NCBI RefSeq assembly: GCF_017303295.1 | Contig: NZ_JAFKOK010000004.1 | Span: 62,001 to 126,000 of the forward strand | DNA: 64,000 nt | Direction of reading: 5' to 3' | Origin: Rhodobacter sp. NTK016B | Lineage (GTDB): Bacteria > Pseudomonadota > Alphaproteobacteria > Rhodobacterales > Rhodobacteraceae | Part shown: positions 8,609-19,087 of the stretch, piece after piece | Numbering within the stretch: the stretch's first letter is position 1 | Layout: the number at the start of each line of letters is the position of its first letter | Notes under the pieces: model-generated | Database searches by the model: none | What the model saw: only the letters and a program-made list of their open reading frames with translations | Told to the model about the DNA's origin: nothing | Translations under genes and position numbers: made by a program

Positions 8609-9247
8609 ATGATCACGCTGCACCACGCGCCGCAATCGCGCAGTTTCCGGATCCTGTGGTTCCTGCACGAGGCCGGGCTTGCGCATGAGGTCCGCTATCA
8701 CCGTTTCGGCGGAAAGGGCCTGCGCGACGCGGAGTTCCTGAAGATCTCGCCTGCGGGCCGGGTGCCGGTGGTCGAGGTCGATGGCATCACCTTGTTCGAG
8801 AGCGGCGCGATTCTGGAGTATCTGGCCGAGACACGCGCGCCGGCGCTCAACCGGGCTGCGCACCATGCCGAGCGCGGCGCGTTTCTGGAATGGCTGCATT
8901 ACGGCGAGACGCTGGCGCAGCATCTTGCGCAGCTGACCTTTCATCATATCGCGCTGAAGCCCGCCGATCGCAGCCCCGTCGTGCAGAAGCTTGAAGCTCT
9001 GCGCCTGCGCCGCGCCATCGAGGGGCTGGAGGCCGCTCTGTCAGGGGACTGGCTGCTCAAGGATTTCAGCGCGGCCGACATCATGACCGGTGCGTCGGTG
9101 GACCTCGCGCGGCGTTTCGTGCCGCTGGACGATCTTGCCCGCGTTACCGCCTGGCATACCCGGCTGATCGCGCGCCCGGCCTTTCGCGCGGCGCGGGCCG
9201 AAGACGGCCCGGCCGAGTTGTACCTGCAGGATCGTTACTATGACTGA
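8609..9247 (+). CDS. Glutathione S-transferase family protein
   Basis: A 212-residue soluble protein. The ATG of MITLHHAPQSRSF follows a GGGGAGAGAG ribosome site; longer readings run into the upstream repeat. Residues 1-80 are the thioredoxin-like domain, with SRS near the N terminus as likely glutathione-activating region, the cis-Pro in GRVPVVEVDG and FESGAILEYLAE for the gamma-glutamyl contact. Residues 90-200 are the all-helical domain. Substrate unknown. It overlaps the next gene by 8 bases, so it is co-transcribed with HMG-CoA lyase and the hydratase; a role in the same catabolism or in detoxifying its acyl intermediates is only inference. Confidence 0.85.
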   Translation: MITLHHAPQSRSFRILWFLHEAGLAHEVRYHRFGGKGLRDAEFLKISPAGRVPVVEVDGITLFESGAILEYLAETRAPALNRAAHHAERGAFLEWLHYGETLAQHLAQLTFHHIALKPADRSPVVQKLEALRLRRAIEGLEAALSGDWLLKDFSAADIMTGASVDLARRFVPLDDLARVTAWHTRLIARPAFRAARAEDGPAELYLQDRYYD

Positions 9248-10106
9248 CCGTTCCGAGAGTGTGGAAATCTTCGAAGTCGGGCCCCGCGACGGGTTGCAGA
9301 ACGAAAAACGCCCGATCCCCACCGCCGAGAAGATCGCTCTGGTGGACCTGCTGTCACAAGCGGGCTTTCGGCGGATCGAAGTGGCGAGTTTCGTGTCGCC
9401 CAAATGGGTTCCGCAGATGGCCGACAGCGCCGATGTGCTGGCCGGTATCCGTCGCGCGCCGGGGATTTCCTATGCTGCGCTGACCCCCAACATGAAGGGT
9501 TTCGAGGGCGCGCGCGCGGCCCGAGCCGATGAGATCGCCATCTTCGCCTCGGCGTCCGAAGGGTTTTCGAAGGCCAATCTCAACTGCACGATCGCCGAGT
9601 CGATCGAGCGCTTTCTGCCGATCCTTGAGGCGGCGAAGGATCATGGCATCCCGGTCCGCGGTTATATCTCATGCGTGACCGACTGCCCCTTCGACGGACC
9701 GACGTCCCCCGATGCCGTGGCCGCGCTGGCCGCGCGGCTGACCGGGCTTGGCTGCTATGAGATCAGCCTTGGCGACACGGTGGGGCGCGCCACGCCCGAG
9801 AGCATTGCCGCCATGCTGAACGCCGCGACGGGGGCGGTCGCGCCCGTGCAGCTGGCGGGGCATTTCCACGATACGGGCGGGCGTGCCTGCGACAATATCG
9901 AGACCGCGCTCGGCTTTGGCCTGAGGGTTTTCGATGCCGCCGTCGGGGGGCTGGGCGGGTGCCCCTATGCGCCCGGTGCGCAGGGCAATGTCGCGACCGA
10001 GGCGGCGATGGACCGACTTGAGTCGCTTGGATTTTCCACCGGCCTTGACCGCGCGGTGATCGACCGCGCCGCCGCCATGGCCCGCACGATGAGAGAGCCG
10101 CGATGA
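9240..10106 (+). CDS. mvaB: Hydroxymethylglutaryl-CoA lyase
   Basis: Cleaves HMG-CoA to acetyl-CoA and acetoacetate, the last step of leucine breakdown. The 288-residue TIM-barrel protein shows the metal and substrate signature VGPRDGLQNEK at the N terminus, SFVSPKWVPQMAD, GDTVGRATP, HFHDTGGRACDNIE, and the family active-site loop GLGGCPYAPGAQGNVATE with its catalytic Cys. It starts inside the end of the glutathione transferase gene and overlaps the following hydratase by ATGA, so translation is coupled. The preceding leucine genes (isovaleryl-CoA dehydrogenase, methylcrotonyl-CoA carboxylase) are not in this window. Confidence 0.94.
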   Translation: MTDRSESVEIFEVGPRDGLQNEKRPIPTAEKIALVDLLSQAGFRRIEVASFVSPKWVPQMADSADVLAGIRRAPGISYAALTPNMKGFEGARAARADEIAIFASASEGFSKANLNCTIAESIERFLPILEAAKDHGIPVRGYISCVTDCPFDGPTSPDAVAALAARLTGLGCYEISLGDTVGRATPESIAAMLNAATGAVAPVQLAGHFHDTGGRACDNIETALGFGLRVFDAAVGGLGGCPYAPGAQGNVATEAAMDRLESLGFSTGLDRAVIDRAAAMARTMREPR

Positions 10107-10894
10107 GTTATAACACACTTGACCTGAACCTTGACCCGCGCGGCGTGGCCACGCTCACGCTCAACCGGCCTGACAAGCATAACGCGATGTCGGCGCCGAT
10201 GATCGACGAACTTGCCGCTGTGGCCGCCCGGCTGAGCGCCGATGACAGCGTTCGTGCGGTGGTGCTGACGGGGGCGGGCAAGAGTTTCTGCGCCGGCGGC
10301 GATCTGGGCTGGATGCAGGCGCAGATGAAGGCGAGTGCTGCGGAACGGGCCGAGGGCGCGCGGGCGCTGGCGTCGATGCTGGGCGCGTGGAACGCGCTGC
10401 CCAAACCGGTGATCGGGCGCATTCAGGGGCCGGCCTATGGCGGCGGGCTGGGTCTTGTGTCGGTCTGCGACGTGGCGATCGGCGTCGAGACTGCGCGTTT
10501 CGGGCTGACCGAAACCCGGCTCGGGCTGATCCCGGCGACCATCGGGCCGTATGTTCTGGCGCGGATGGGCGAGGCGATGGCGCGGCGCGTCTTCATGTCC
10601 GCGCGCCTATTCGATGCGGCCGAGGCGGTTACACTGGGGCTTCTGGCCCGTGCCGTCGCGCCTGATGACCTCGACGCCGCCATCGAGGCCGAGATCGCGC
10701 CCTATCTGTCTTGTGCGCCGGGTGCTGTGGCCTCGGCCAAGGCGCTGGCGCTGCGGCTGGGCAGCGCTATCGGCGCGGACGATGTCGAACATTCCATCGC
10801 CCAGCTTGTCGCGCGGTGGGAGAACGACGAGGCGGGCGAGGGCATCGCCGCCTTTTTCGAGCGCCGCAAGCCCCGCTGGGCGACGCCGGACTAA
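10103..10894 (+). CDS. Enoyl-CoA hydratase/isomerase, likely methylglutaconyl-CoA hydratase
   Basis: A 263-residue crotonase-fold protein. Visible features are TLTLNRPDKHNAMS, the first oxyanion-hole loop GKSFCAGGDLGWM, and the second, GPAYGGGLGLVSVCDVAIG, followed by RFGLTETRLGLIPATI. Crotonases vary in substrate; the ATGA overlap with HMG-CoA lyase makes 3-methylglutaconyl-CoA hydration, the step just before it in leucine breakdown, the best guess. It ends the three-gene set; nothing but the nuo upstream region follows. Confidence 0.88.
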   Translation: MSYNTLDLNLDPRGVATLTLNRPDKHNAMSAPMIDELAAVAARLSADDSVRAVVLTGAGKSFCAGGDLGWMQAQMKASAAERAEGARALASMLGAWNALPKPVIGRIQGPAYGGGLGLVSVCDVAIGVETARFGLTETRLGLIPATIGPYVLARMGEAMARRVFMSARLFDAAEAVTLGLLARAVAPDDLDAAIEAEIAPYLSCAPGAVASAKALALRLGSAIGADDVEHSIAQLVARWENDEAGEGIAAFFERRKPRWATPD

Positions 10895-11235
10895 GCGCCA
10901 GACAGGCTTGCGCTGCCGCTTCGGGCGCTAAATCTCCCGGGGTGGCGTGGCGGTGTCCCCATGGATGACCGCCCGCAAGCAACCGTGCAGGCCGCCGATC
11001 CGCCCCGAGTCGCGCGACGCCGTGCCGCAGCGTGCGCTTTCGCCGCAGAGCAGCGCGTGCCGCGCGGGCAGGCTTGGTGAATCCGGCATCCCTTCGCATG
11101 CCGGGGCCGAAAAGCGTAAAATCAGACCCTTGCATTAGGCCCCCCTCGGTTGACCCGCGACCGAGGCGGGAGTAAACGGGGCAACGAGCCAACTTGAGCT
11201 GCGACCGACCTTGCGGACGCCAAAAGGAGCCACCC
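10895..11235 (+). promoter_or_regulatory. Upstream region of the nuo operon
   Basis: This 341-base stretch holds no convincing gene. Near its end TTGACC (11150-11155), a 17-base spacer and TAAACG (11173-11178) form a plausible sigma-70 promoter. CCTCGGT (11144-11150) and ACCGAGG (11160-11166) make a perfect inverted repeat across and just behind the -35 element, which could be an operator or a hairpin. AAGGAG at 11224-11229 is the ribosome site for nuoA. The rest shows no clear signal. Confidence 0.4.
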
Positions 11236-12125
<890 letters not shown>

Positions 12126-12135
12126 GGAGACAGCC

Positions 12136-12732
12136 ATGTCCATGACCGAACTGGCCGATTACATCAGCGCCAAGCAGGGCGAGGCGATTGTCGAAAGCGA
12201 GATCGCGTTCGGCGAACTGAACGTCACCGTCGCCGTGTCGGAATTGCCCGCTTTCGTGCGCTTCCTGAAGACCGACGAGACCTGCAAGTTCTCGACGCTG
12301 GTGGATATAACCGCCGTCGATTACCCGCAGCGCCGTGCGCGCTTCGACGTGGTGTATCACTTTCTCAGCATGTACCGGAACCAGCGCATCCGCGTGAAAG
12401 CCGCCGTGCGCGAGGATGAGATGGTTCCTTCAATCGTGACCGAGCATCCCTCGGCCAACTGGTTCGAGCGCGAGGTTTTCGACATGTTCGGGATCCTGTT
12501 CTCGGGCCATCCAGATTTGCGCCGGATCCTGACCGATTACGGCTTCCGCGGCCATCCGCTGCGCAAGGATTTCCCGACCACCGGCTATGTCGAGGTCCGC
12601 TATGACGAGGCCGCCAAGCGCGTCGTCTACGAACCCGTGAAACTGGTGCAGGAATACCGCCAGTTCGACTTCATGTCGCCCTGGGAAGGCGCCGAATACA
12701 TCCTGCCCGGCGACGAAAGGGCCAAGGGATGA
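12136..12732 (+). CDS. nuoC: NADH-quinone oxidoreductase subunit C
   Basis: 30-kDa-type subunit of the connecting module of complex I, 198 residues, separate from nuoD as in other alphaproteobacteria. Family signature is clear: [23 protein letters not shown], then [22 protein letters not shown] and [26 protein letters not shown] precedes the ATG. Unusually, the next gene is not nuoD but a sulfotransferase that overlaps the nuoC stop by ATGA. Confidence 0.96.
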   Translation: MSMTELADYISAKQGEAIVESEIAFGELNVTVAVSELPAFVRFLKTDETCKFSTLVDITAVDYPQRRARFDVVYHFLSMYRNQRIRVKAAVREDEMVPSIVTEHPSANWFEREVFDMFGILFSGHPDLRRILTDYGFRGHPLRKDFPTTGYVEVRYDEAAKRVVYEPVKLVQEYRQFDFMSPWEGAEYILPGDERAKG

Positions 12733-13673
12733 GCCAGAGCGCGGCCAGCAGCAACGCCCCGACCACCGCCCGCCTGCCGGACGGTGTGTCGCTCTTTCTG
12801 TGCGTCGGCGCGCAGAAGGCCGGGACGAGCTGGCTGCACGACGTGTTGCGGCACCATTCCATGACCCGCACCGGGCCGATGAAAGAGCTGCATTATTTCG
12901 ACGGCATCTACGGGCCCTCACAGATCGGCGACAAGATGCGCCGCCGTCGTCTGGCCACGCTGGATGCCAAGGGCAAGCCGGGCGAGGCTGCGCGCGTACG
13001 CCGTCTGCAGCAGGCGGTCGATGAACACGACCTGACACATCGGGGCTATGTCGAGGTCGTCTCGAAGGGCGTGAAACCGGGGCAAGTGGCCGTCGACACG
13101 ACGCCCGCCTATGCCTTCCTGCCGGGTGAGGCGTTTCGCGCGATGGCGGGCTTGGGCGATACCCGCTTTCTGTTCATCCTGCGCGAGCCTGTGGCGCGGT
13201 TCTGGTCCTCGGTGCGGATGCGCGTCGACGATGCGCGCGGGCCCAAGGCCGGACCCAAGGCGGCTACGATTGCCGCGCATGATCTCAGCTTCGAAGAGGC
13301 CTGCCGCCAGTTGCTCGACACATGGATCGAGGTTCCGGCGGGCGGGCATTGGCAGCGCAGCGATTATGCCCGCACGCTCGATTGCCTGAGCGCCTCGGTC
13401 CCCGCCGGGCGGCGCAAGGTGATTTTTTTCGAGACCCTGTTCCAGCGCGACACGGTGGACGGGATACAGGATTTCCTCGGGCTCGAGCGCGAGGAACTTG
13501 ACTTGGTCGACGCGCGCAATGTCGGTCAGGACGCCACGATGCGCCCCGACCAGATCGCGCGTCTGACGGAACTCTTGCGCCCGCAATACGACGCCGTGTG
13601 CAAGGCGGTGGGTGATGAGGCTGTGCCCGAGAAATGGCACGACCGCTTCGCCACCACGCCGGCATCGGCATGA
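12729..13673 (+). CDS. Sulfotransferase family protein inserted between nuoC and nuoD
   Basis: A 314-residue soluble protein. The PAPS-binding loop is [13 protein letters not shown] (Lys at about 30), and the 3'-phosphate motif is [15 protein letters not shown] (about 147-161); these mark Sulfotransfer_1/3-type enzymes, which move sulfate from PAPS to alcohols, sugars or tyrosine. Acceptor unknown. [12 protein letters not shown] and a C-terminal helix are also typical. The start overlaps the nuoC stop by ATGA, and 37 bases separate its end from nuoD, so it is transcribed with complex I. Base composition looks like its neighbours. No link of sulfation to complex I is established; the placement is the odd point. 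Confidence 0.85.
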   Translation: MSQSAASSNAPTTARLPDGVSLFLCVGAQKAGTSWLHDVLRHHSMTRTGPMKELHYFDGIYGPSQIGDKMRRRRLATLDAKGKPGEAARVRRLQQAVDEHDLTHRGYVEVVSKGVKPGQVAVDTTPAYAFLPGEAFRAMAGLGDTRFLFILREPVARFWSSVRMRVDDARGPKAGPKAATIAAHDLSFEEACRQLLDTWIEVPAGGHWQRSDYARTLDCLSASVPAGRRKVIFFETLFQRDTVDGIQDFLGLEREELDLVDARNVGQDATMRPDQIARLTELLRPQYDAVCKAVGDEAVPEKWHDRFATTPASA

Positions 13674-13710
13674 GGCGGGAAGGCTTAAGGATGCGACGGA
13701 GGTTGCAGCG

Positions 13711-14934
13711 ATGATGGACGGATCGAAAGGATTCACTGACGCCCAGACGGGCGAGCAGAAAATCCGCAATTTCAACATCAACTTCGGGCCCCAGCACCCG
13801 GCGGCCCACGGTGTGCTGCGGCTTGTTCTGGAACTCGACGGCGAGATCGTCGAGCGCTGCGACCCGCATATCGGGCTGCTTCATCGCGGCACCGAGAAGC
13901 TGATGGAAAGCCGCACCTATCTGCAGAACCTGCCGTATCTCGACCGTCTCGATTATGTCGCGCCGATGAACCAGGAACATGCGTGGTGCATGGCCATCGA
14001 AAAGCTGACGGGTGTCGAGGTGCCGCGCCGGGCCTCGCTGATCCGGGTCCTGTATTCGGAAATCGGCCGGGTGCTGAACCACCTGCTCAACGTCACCACG
14101 CAGGCCATGGATGTGGGCGCGCTGACGCCGCCGCTCTGGGGCTTCGAGGAACGCGAAAAGCTTGTGATCTTCTATGAGCGGGCCTGCGGTGCGCGCTTCC
14201 ACGCCGCTTACTTCCGTCCCGGCGGCGTACATCAGGATCTGCCGCCTGCGCTGATCGACGATATCGAGGCCTGGGCCGAAGCCTTTCCGCGCGTCCTTGA
14301 CGATATCGACACGCTGCTGACCGAGAACCGGATCTTCAAACAGCGCAATGCCGATATCGGCGTGATCACCGAAGAAGAGATCCAGCAATGGGGCTATTCG
14401 GGCGTGATGGTGCGCGGCTCGGGCCTTGCCTGGGATTTGCGCCGCTCGCAACCCTACGAATGCTATGACGAATTCGACTTCCGGATCCCGATCGGAAAGA
14501 ACGGCGATTGTTATGATCGCTACCTTGTCCGCATGGCGGAGATGCGCGAATCGACCTCGATCATCCGGCAGGCGATCGCCAAGCTGCGGGCGCCGGACGG
14601 GCAGGGCGACGTGCTGGCCCGGGGCAAGATCACGCCGCCGAAACGCGGCGAGATGAAGACCTCGATGGAAGCGCTAATCCACCATTTCAAGCTCTACACC
14701 GAGGGTTTCCACGTCCCCGCCGGCGAAGTCTATGCCGCGGTCGAGGCCCCCAAGGGCGAGTTCGGGGTCTACCTGGTCGCCGACGGCACCAACAAACCCT
14801 ACCGCGCCAAACTGCGCGCGCCGGGATTCCTGCATCTGCAATCCATGGACCATGTCGCCAGCGGCCACCTTCTGGCCGATGTCGCCGCGATCATCGGGAC
14901 CATGGACATCGTGTTCGGCGAGGTGGACCGTTGA
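13711..14934 (+). CDS. nuoD: NADH-quinone oxidoreductase subunit D
   Basis: 49-kDa-type subunit that with NuoB forms the quinone-reducing site. The ATG at 13711 has GGAGG 8 bases upstream and gives 407 residues. Family blocks are clear: [24 protein letters not shown] with the quinone-site His, [43 protein letters not shown] and the conserved C-terminal [16 protein letters not shown]. The next gene starts within its stop codon. Confidence 0.97.
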   Translation: MMDGSKGFTDAQTGEQKIRNFNINFGPQHPAAHGVLRLVLELDGEIVERCDPHIGLLHRGTEKLMESRTYLQNLPYLDRLDYVAPMNQEHAWCMAIEKLTGVEVPRRASLIRVLYSEIGRVLNHLLNVTTQAMDVGALTPPLWGFEEREKLVIFYERACGARFHAAYFRPGGVHQDLPPALIDDIEAWAEAFPRVLDDIDTLLTENRIFKQRNADIGVITEEEIQQWGYSGVMVRGSGLAWDLRRSQPYECYDEFDFRIPIGKNGDCYDRYLVRMAEMRESTSIIRQAIAKLRAPDGQGDVLARGKITPPKRGEMKTSMEALIHHFKLYTEGFHVPAGEVYAAVEAPKGEFGVYLVADGTNKPYRAKLRAPGFLHLQSMDHVASGHLLADVAAIIGTMDIVFGEVDR

Positions 14935-15638
14935 CCTTCACCAAACCGGCCCTTCTCGCGGCCTCGCTGTCGCTTCTCGCGGCGCTGCCCGCCGCGGCCT
15001 TCACGCCCGAGCGTGCGGGGATCTTCGTTGACGCTTTGCGGACCAACGGATGCGCCATGCACGCGAGCGAGGCCGAAGCCGCGCTGTCGCCGCTCGAACT
15101 CGACCCGGTCGAGGTGCAGGCTTTCGTCGATACCTTTTTCGCGGCCGGTCTCGTCGGGCTGTCCGATGACAACGAAACGCTGACCCTTGCCCCCGTGCTG
15201 TGCGAGGCCGAAGGCGATGCGGCGATGGAGATCATCGTCGAGGCGTTCGCGCGGCAGGAAGCCTCGCTTGAGCCGTGGGTGCCCGAATTCGAGCCCGAGC
15301 GCGGCGCCGAGCTGATCGCCGCGATCCGCGAACAGGATTGCACGCTGACCGATGAGGCCGCTCAGACCTCGCTGCCGCCTCTGGGCTTCACGCCGGTCTC
15401 GACGCGCGACATCGTTGCGGTGCTGCTCGACGGCGAACTGGCGACGGTGTCGGACGACGGCACCGAGCTGCAGCTTTCGGACGATCTGTGCAACGGCGAT
15501 CCGGCCGAGGACGCGCCGACGCTGGCTGCGCTGATGGCAACCTGGAACGAGCGTCACGCGATGCCCGAAATGCCCCCGATGCCCGGCCAGGACGGCGCAG
15601 GTGACGAGGGTGCCACCGAAGAGGGGGCCGGCGAATGA
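14931..15638 (+). CDS. Exported protein with a duplicated Cys-pair domain
   Basis: A 235-residue protein of unknown function in the nuo operon. It starts at a TTG that overlaps the nuoD stop (TTGA), with GAGG 7 bases upstream. Residues 1-23 are a signal peptide ([17 protein letters not shown]). Two related domains follow, about 24-94 and 120-190: [18 protein letters not shown] matches [18 protein letters not shown], and [15 protein letters not shown] matches [15 protein letters not shown]. Each domain has two Cys, one in the first helix and one near its end, so one disulfide per domain is likely. The tail is Met/Pro/Gly/Glu-rich. Domain duplication is seen; a periplasmic role connected with complex I is only inferred from position. 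Confidence 0.75.
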   Translation: MTFTKPALLAASLSLLAALPAAAFTPERAGIFVDALRTNGCAMHASEAEAALSPLELDPVEVQAFVDTFFAAGLVGLSDDNETLTLAPVLCEAEGDAAMEIIVEAFARQEASLEPWVPEFEPERGAELIAAIREQDCTLTDEAAQTSLPPLGFTPVSTRDIVAVLLDGELATVSDDGTELQLSDDLCNGDPAEDAPTLAALMATWNERHAMPEMPPMPGQDGAGDEGATEEGAGE

Positions 15639-15729
15639 GCTGTCATCCCCAAGTCTTGCCCGTGTTCGCGCGCGGGTCCCGTCCGGTTCTGGCTTTCGGC
15701 CAGCGCCGGTGCCAGTCAGGAGCCCTTTG

Positions 15730-16944
15730 ATGCTGCGTCGATTGCATCACGAACAGCCCGCGAGCTTCGAGTTCACGCCCGCCAATCTGGACTGGGCCAA
15801 GGGCCAGATCAGCAAGTATCCCGAGGGGCGTCAGGCCTCGGCGGTGATCCCGCTGTTGTGGCGCGCGCAGGAACAGGAAGGCTGGCTCAGCCGTCCGGCG
15901 ATCGAATATGTCGCCGACATGCTGGGCATGGCGCATATCCGCGTGCTGGAAGTCGCGACCTTCTATTTCATGTTCCAGCTCTCGCCGGTCGGCTCGGTGG
16001 CGCATATTCAGGTCTGTGGCACCACAACCTGCATGATCTGCGGCGCCGAGGATCTGATCGGCGTCTGCCGCGACAAGATCGCGCCGGGCGCGCATCAGCT
16101 TTCGTCGGATGGCAAGTTTTCGTGGGAAGAGGTGGAATGCCTCGGTTCCTGCGCCAACGCGCCGATGGTGCAGATCGGCAAAGATTACTACGAAGACCTG
16201 ACCGCCGAGAAACTCGGTTGGATCCTCGATGAACTCGCCGCCGGCCGCGTGCCGACGCCGGGTCCGCAGAACGGGCGTTTCAGCTCGGAAGCCAAGGGCG
16301 GCCCCGTCGTGCTGACCGAAGGTGACCGGGTCGAAGAGCACAACGCCTCGGTGGCGAATGCTCTGGAACTGGGCGACACGATCAAGCGCATCGACGGCAC
16401 CGAAGTGCCGCTGCTGACGCCGTGGCTGGACCGCAGCGACAAGAACGCGAAAAAGCCCGTCTCGAACGGTAAGCCCGTTTCCTCGCGGCTGGGCGGTGCC
16501 CCGAACGAGATCAAGACGCCGGTCGAAGACACCCGCGACGTGATCCCCGCCGAGAAAGCCGGTCAGAAACCCGCTCAGCCCGAAGCGGCGGCGGCTGCGA
16601 CCGCAGCCTCGGATGACGGTGCTGACAACGGGGCGGAGAACGGTGCCGAGACCGAACAGGCCCGTCCGCAGGCGCTCGACGCGCCGCGCGAAGGCGGGGC
16701 TGACGATCTCAAGCGGATCAAGGGGATCGGTCCGAAACTGGAACAGCTCTGCAATTCGATGGGCTTTTACCATTTCGACCAGATCGCCAACTGGACGCCG
16801 CAGGAAATCGCCTGGGTCGACAGCAATCTCGAAGGCTTCAAGGGCCGCGTGACGCGCGACGAATGGGTTGCACAGGCCAAGCAACTGGCGGCGGGCGAAG
16901 ACACGGAATTCTCCAAGCGCGTCGACAAGGGCGACGTGTACTGA
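15730..16944 (+). CDS. nuoE: NADH-quinone oxidoreductase subunit E with long C-terminal extension
   Basis: 24-kDa-type subunit with the [2Fe-2S] cluster N1a. The ATG at 15730 has AGGAG 7 bases upstream; it gives 404 residues against about 160-240 in most bacteria. The core (1-185) has [13 protein letters not shown] and the cluster ligands in [10 protein letters not shown] and [10 protein letters not shown]. The remaining 215 residues hold a Lys/Pro-rich linker, an Ala/Glu-rich stretch and, from about 326, [17 protein letters not shown], a helix-hairpin-helix domain ending in [16 protein letters not shown]. Extended NuoE proteins are known in Rhodobacterales; the purpose of the extension is unclear. 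Confidence 0.95.
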   Translation: MLRRLHHEQPASFEFTPANLDWAKGQISKYPEGRQASAVIPLLWRAQEQEGWLSRPAIEYVADMLGMAHIRVLEVATFYFMFQLSPVGSVAHIQVCGTTTCMICGAEDLIGVCRDKIAPGAHQLSSDGKFSWEEVECLGSCANAPMVQIGKDYYEDLTAEKLGWILDELAAGRVPTPGPQNGRFSSEAKGGPVVLTEGDRVEEHNASVANALELGDTIKRIDGTEVPLLTPWLDRSDKNAKKPVSNGKPVSSRLGGAPNEIKTPVEDTRDVIPAEKAGQKPAQPEAAAAATAASDDGADNGAENGAETEQARPQALDAPREGGADDLKRIKGIGPKLEQLCNSMGFYHFDQIANWTPQEIAWVDSNLEGFKGRVTRDEWVAQAKQLAAGEDTEFSKRVDKGDVY

Positions 16945-16972
16945 CGCAATGAAACGGGACCGACAGGACGCC

Positions 16973-17197
16973 ATGACCCGCAACACCCAACAACCTTTGG
17001 CCAAGCAGGGACGCTTCGCGTCGTTCCTGATTGCCGGCACGGGGATCGTGTGGCTGCTGGTTCTGGCGCTCGGCGAAGAGCTGGGCTGGTCCCAGCGCAC
17101 GCTCGCCTTTTTCGATCTGGCCGCGATGGCCAGCTTCGCGATGGCGCTGTGGTTGTTATTCGGGGTCTGGCGCGCGCGCCGGAACAACAAGGAATAG
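16973..17197 (+). CDS. Small two-helix membrane protein (DUF5337-like) in the nuo operon
   Basis: A 74-residue protein from the ATG of MTRNTQQPLA, preceded by AGGAC; an ATG at 16949 would add 8 residues but has no ribosome site. Two hydrophobic segments follow (FLIAGTGIVWLLVLALG and MASFAMALWLLFGVW) with a basic end, WRARRNNKE. It resembles the short proteins called DUF5337 that I recall from nuo operons of this order; I could not check that. It lies between nuoE and nuoF with 28 and 3 bases to either side, so it is made with complex I. A small assembly or stabilising subunit is possible but unproven. Confidence 0.75.
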   Translation: MTRNTQQPLAKQGRFASFLIAGTGIVWLLVLALGEELGWSQRTLAFFDLAAMASFAMALWLLFGVWRARRNNKE

Positions 17198-17200
17198 GCG

Positions 17201-18496
17201 ATGCTGAAGGATCAGGACCGGATCTTCACCAACCTGTACGGGATGTACGATCGTTCGCTCAAGGGCGCGATGGCGCGTGGCCATTGGGACGACACGGCCG
17301 GGATCATCGCCAAGGGGCGTGACTGGATCGTTCAGGAAATGAAGGATTCCGGGCTGCGTGGCCGGGGTGGTGCGGGCTTCCCGACGGGGCTGAAATGGTC
17401 CTTCATGCCCAAGGAAAGCGATGGCCGTCCGCATTATTTGGTCATCAACGCCGACGAATCCGAGCCCGCGACCTGCAAGGACCGCGAGATCATGCGCCAC
17501 GATCCGCATACGCTGATCGAAGGCGCGCTGATCGCCTCGTTCGCGATGGGCGCGCATGCGTCCTATATCTACATCCGGGGCGAGTATATCCGCGAGCGCG
17601 AGGCGCTGCAGGCCGCGATCGACGAAGCCTATGACAAGGGCATGCTGGGCAAGAACGCTGCCGGGTCGGGCTGGGATTTCGACCTGTATCTCGCGCATGG
17701 TGCGGGCGCCTATATCTGCGGCGAGGAAACGGCGCTGATCGAAAGCCTCGAAGGCAAGAAGGGTATGCCGCGCATGAAACCGCCCTTCCCGGCGGGCGCA
17801 GGCCTTTATGGCTGCCCCACGACCGTGAACAACGTCGAATCCATCGCCGTCGTGCCCACCATCCTACGGCGCGGCGCCAGCTGGTTTGCCAGCTTCGGTC
17901 GGCCCAACAACGCGGGCACCAAGCTGATGGGGCTGACCGGTCATGTGAACACGCCCTGCGTTTTCGAAGAACAGATGTCGCTCACCGTGCGCGAGATCAT
18001 CGAGAAGCATGGCGGCGGCATCCGGGGCGGCTGGGACAATCTGAAAGCGATCATCCCCGGCGGCGCGTCCTGCCCGATCCTGCCCAAGGACAAGCTGGAA
18101 GACGCGATATTCGATTTCGACTGGATGCGCGAGAACCAGTCCTCATTCGGCACCGGTTGCATGATCGTCATGGACAAGTCGGTGGACGTGGTCAAAGCCG
18201 TCTGGCGGCTGTCGGCGTTCTTCAAGCATGAAAGCTGCGGTCAGTGCACGCCGTGTCGCGAAGGCACCGGCTGGATGATGCGCGTCATGGACCGTCTGGT
18301 GAAGGGCGAGGCCGAGGTCGAGGAAATCGACATGCTGCTGTCGGTGACAAAGCAGGTCGAAGGCCACACGATCTGCGCGCTGGGGGATGCCGCAGCCTGG
18401 CCGATCCAGGGTCTGATCCGCCATTTCCGCGACGAGATCGAAGATCGTATCCGTATCCACAAGGGCGGCCGCGTGTCGCTCACGGCAGCCGAGTAA
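17201..18496 (+). CDS. nuoF: NADH-quinone oxidoreductase subunit F
   Basis: 51-kDa-type subunit that binds NADH and FMN and holds the [4Fe-4S] cluster N3. Of 431 residues, the N-terminal third carries the glycine-rich nucleotide loops [17 protein letters not shown] and [19 protein letters not shown]; the cluster ligands are in [15 protein letters not shown] with the fourth Cys in GHTICALGD. Length and order are normal. It ends 159 bases before the next gene, the longest gap inside the operon. Confidence 0.97.
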   Translation: MLKDQDRIFTNLYGMYDRSLKGAMARGHWDDTAGIIAKGRDWIVQEMKDSGLRGRGGAGFPTGLKWSFMPKESDGRPHYLVINADESEPATCKDREIMRHDPHTLIEGALIASFAMGAHASYIYIRGEYIREREALQAAIDEAYDKGMLGKNAAGSGWDFDLYLAHGAGAYICGEETALIESLEGKKGMPRMKPPFPAGAGLYGCPTTVNNVESIAVVPTILRRGASWFASFGRPNNAGTKLMGLTGHVNTPCVFEEQMSLTVREIIEKHGGGIRGGWDNLKAIIPGGASCPILPKDKLEDAIFDFDWMRENQSSFGTGCMIVMDKSVDVVKAVWRLSAFFKHESCGQCTPCREGTGWMMRVMDRLVKGEAEVEEIDMLLSVTKQVEGHTICALGDAAAWPIQGLIRHFRDEIEDRIRIHKGGRVSLTAAE

Positions 18497-18655
18497 CCCG
18501 CGATGTCGCTGCAACCCGCCCTTGTCCTGCACGATCTGCCGCGCCGCCGCGCGTCGGCGGATCGCTGCCGCAAGCGCGGGTCTGTGAACGCATCCCTGCG
18601 GGCGGTCATGCTAGGGTCCGCGCGCGCCGATTGGCGCGTAAGCAAAGGACTTCGC

Positions 18656-19084
18656 ATGAAAACCCTGAAAACAGCCCTCGCTGTCGCCACTCTTGCCCTT
18701 GCCTACCCCGCCGCCGCGCAGGAGGTCAGCCAGGACGAAGTCAACGCGACGCTCGGTGCCGATCCGCAGCTTTGGGCCGGGTTGTTCCAACTCGCCATGG
18801 CGTGGGATATCGACAACAATTGCGACAGCATCGAACCCCGCCGGATCGCGGCCACCAGCTATATCTTCGGGCTCTACAATCAGGCCCGCGCCTATGGCTA
18901 TTCGCGCCGCCAGATCCGCACCTTCCAGACTGCCGATTCCACCGAGGCGCGGCTGCGCTCGGAAGTCGGCGCCTATTACGAGGCCAATGGCGTCGTCGAA
19001 GGTGACGCCGAAACCTATTGCGCCCTCGGGCGCGCCGAGATGGCAGCCGGCTCGCCCGCCGGTCAACTCATGAGAACAAGGTAA
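18656..19084 (+). CDS. Exported DUF5333-like protein in the nuo operon
   Basis: A 142-residue protein whose start (MKTLKTALAVATLALAYPAAAQ) was chosen for the clean signal peptide and an AAGGA site; the reading can be extended upstream but without such support. The mature part has DPQLWAGLFQLAMAWDIDNNCDSIEPRR and an all-helical pattern with Cys in the N-terminal part and in AETYCALGRAEM, so one disulfide is possible. It resembles a short family of Rhodobacterales that I remember as DUF5333; this is from memory. It sits 3 bases before nuoG, so it is co-translated with complex I subunits. Function unknown. Confidence 0.72.
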   Translation: MKTLKTALAVATLALAYPAAAQEVSQDEVNATLGADPQLWAGLFQLAMAWDIDNNCDSIEPRRIAATSYIFGLYNQARAYGYSRRQIRTFQTADSTEARLRSEVGAYYEANGVVEGDAETYCALGRAEMAAGSPAGQLMRTR

Positions 19085-19087
19085 GCC

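Noticed and set aside
10767-11192. Minus-strand frame in the nuo upstream region
   Set aside because: Half of it lies opposite the enoyl-CoA hydratase gene; the product is Arg/Ala/Pro-rich without motif.
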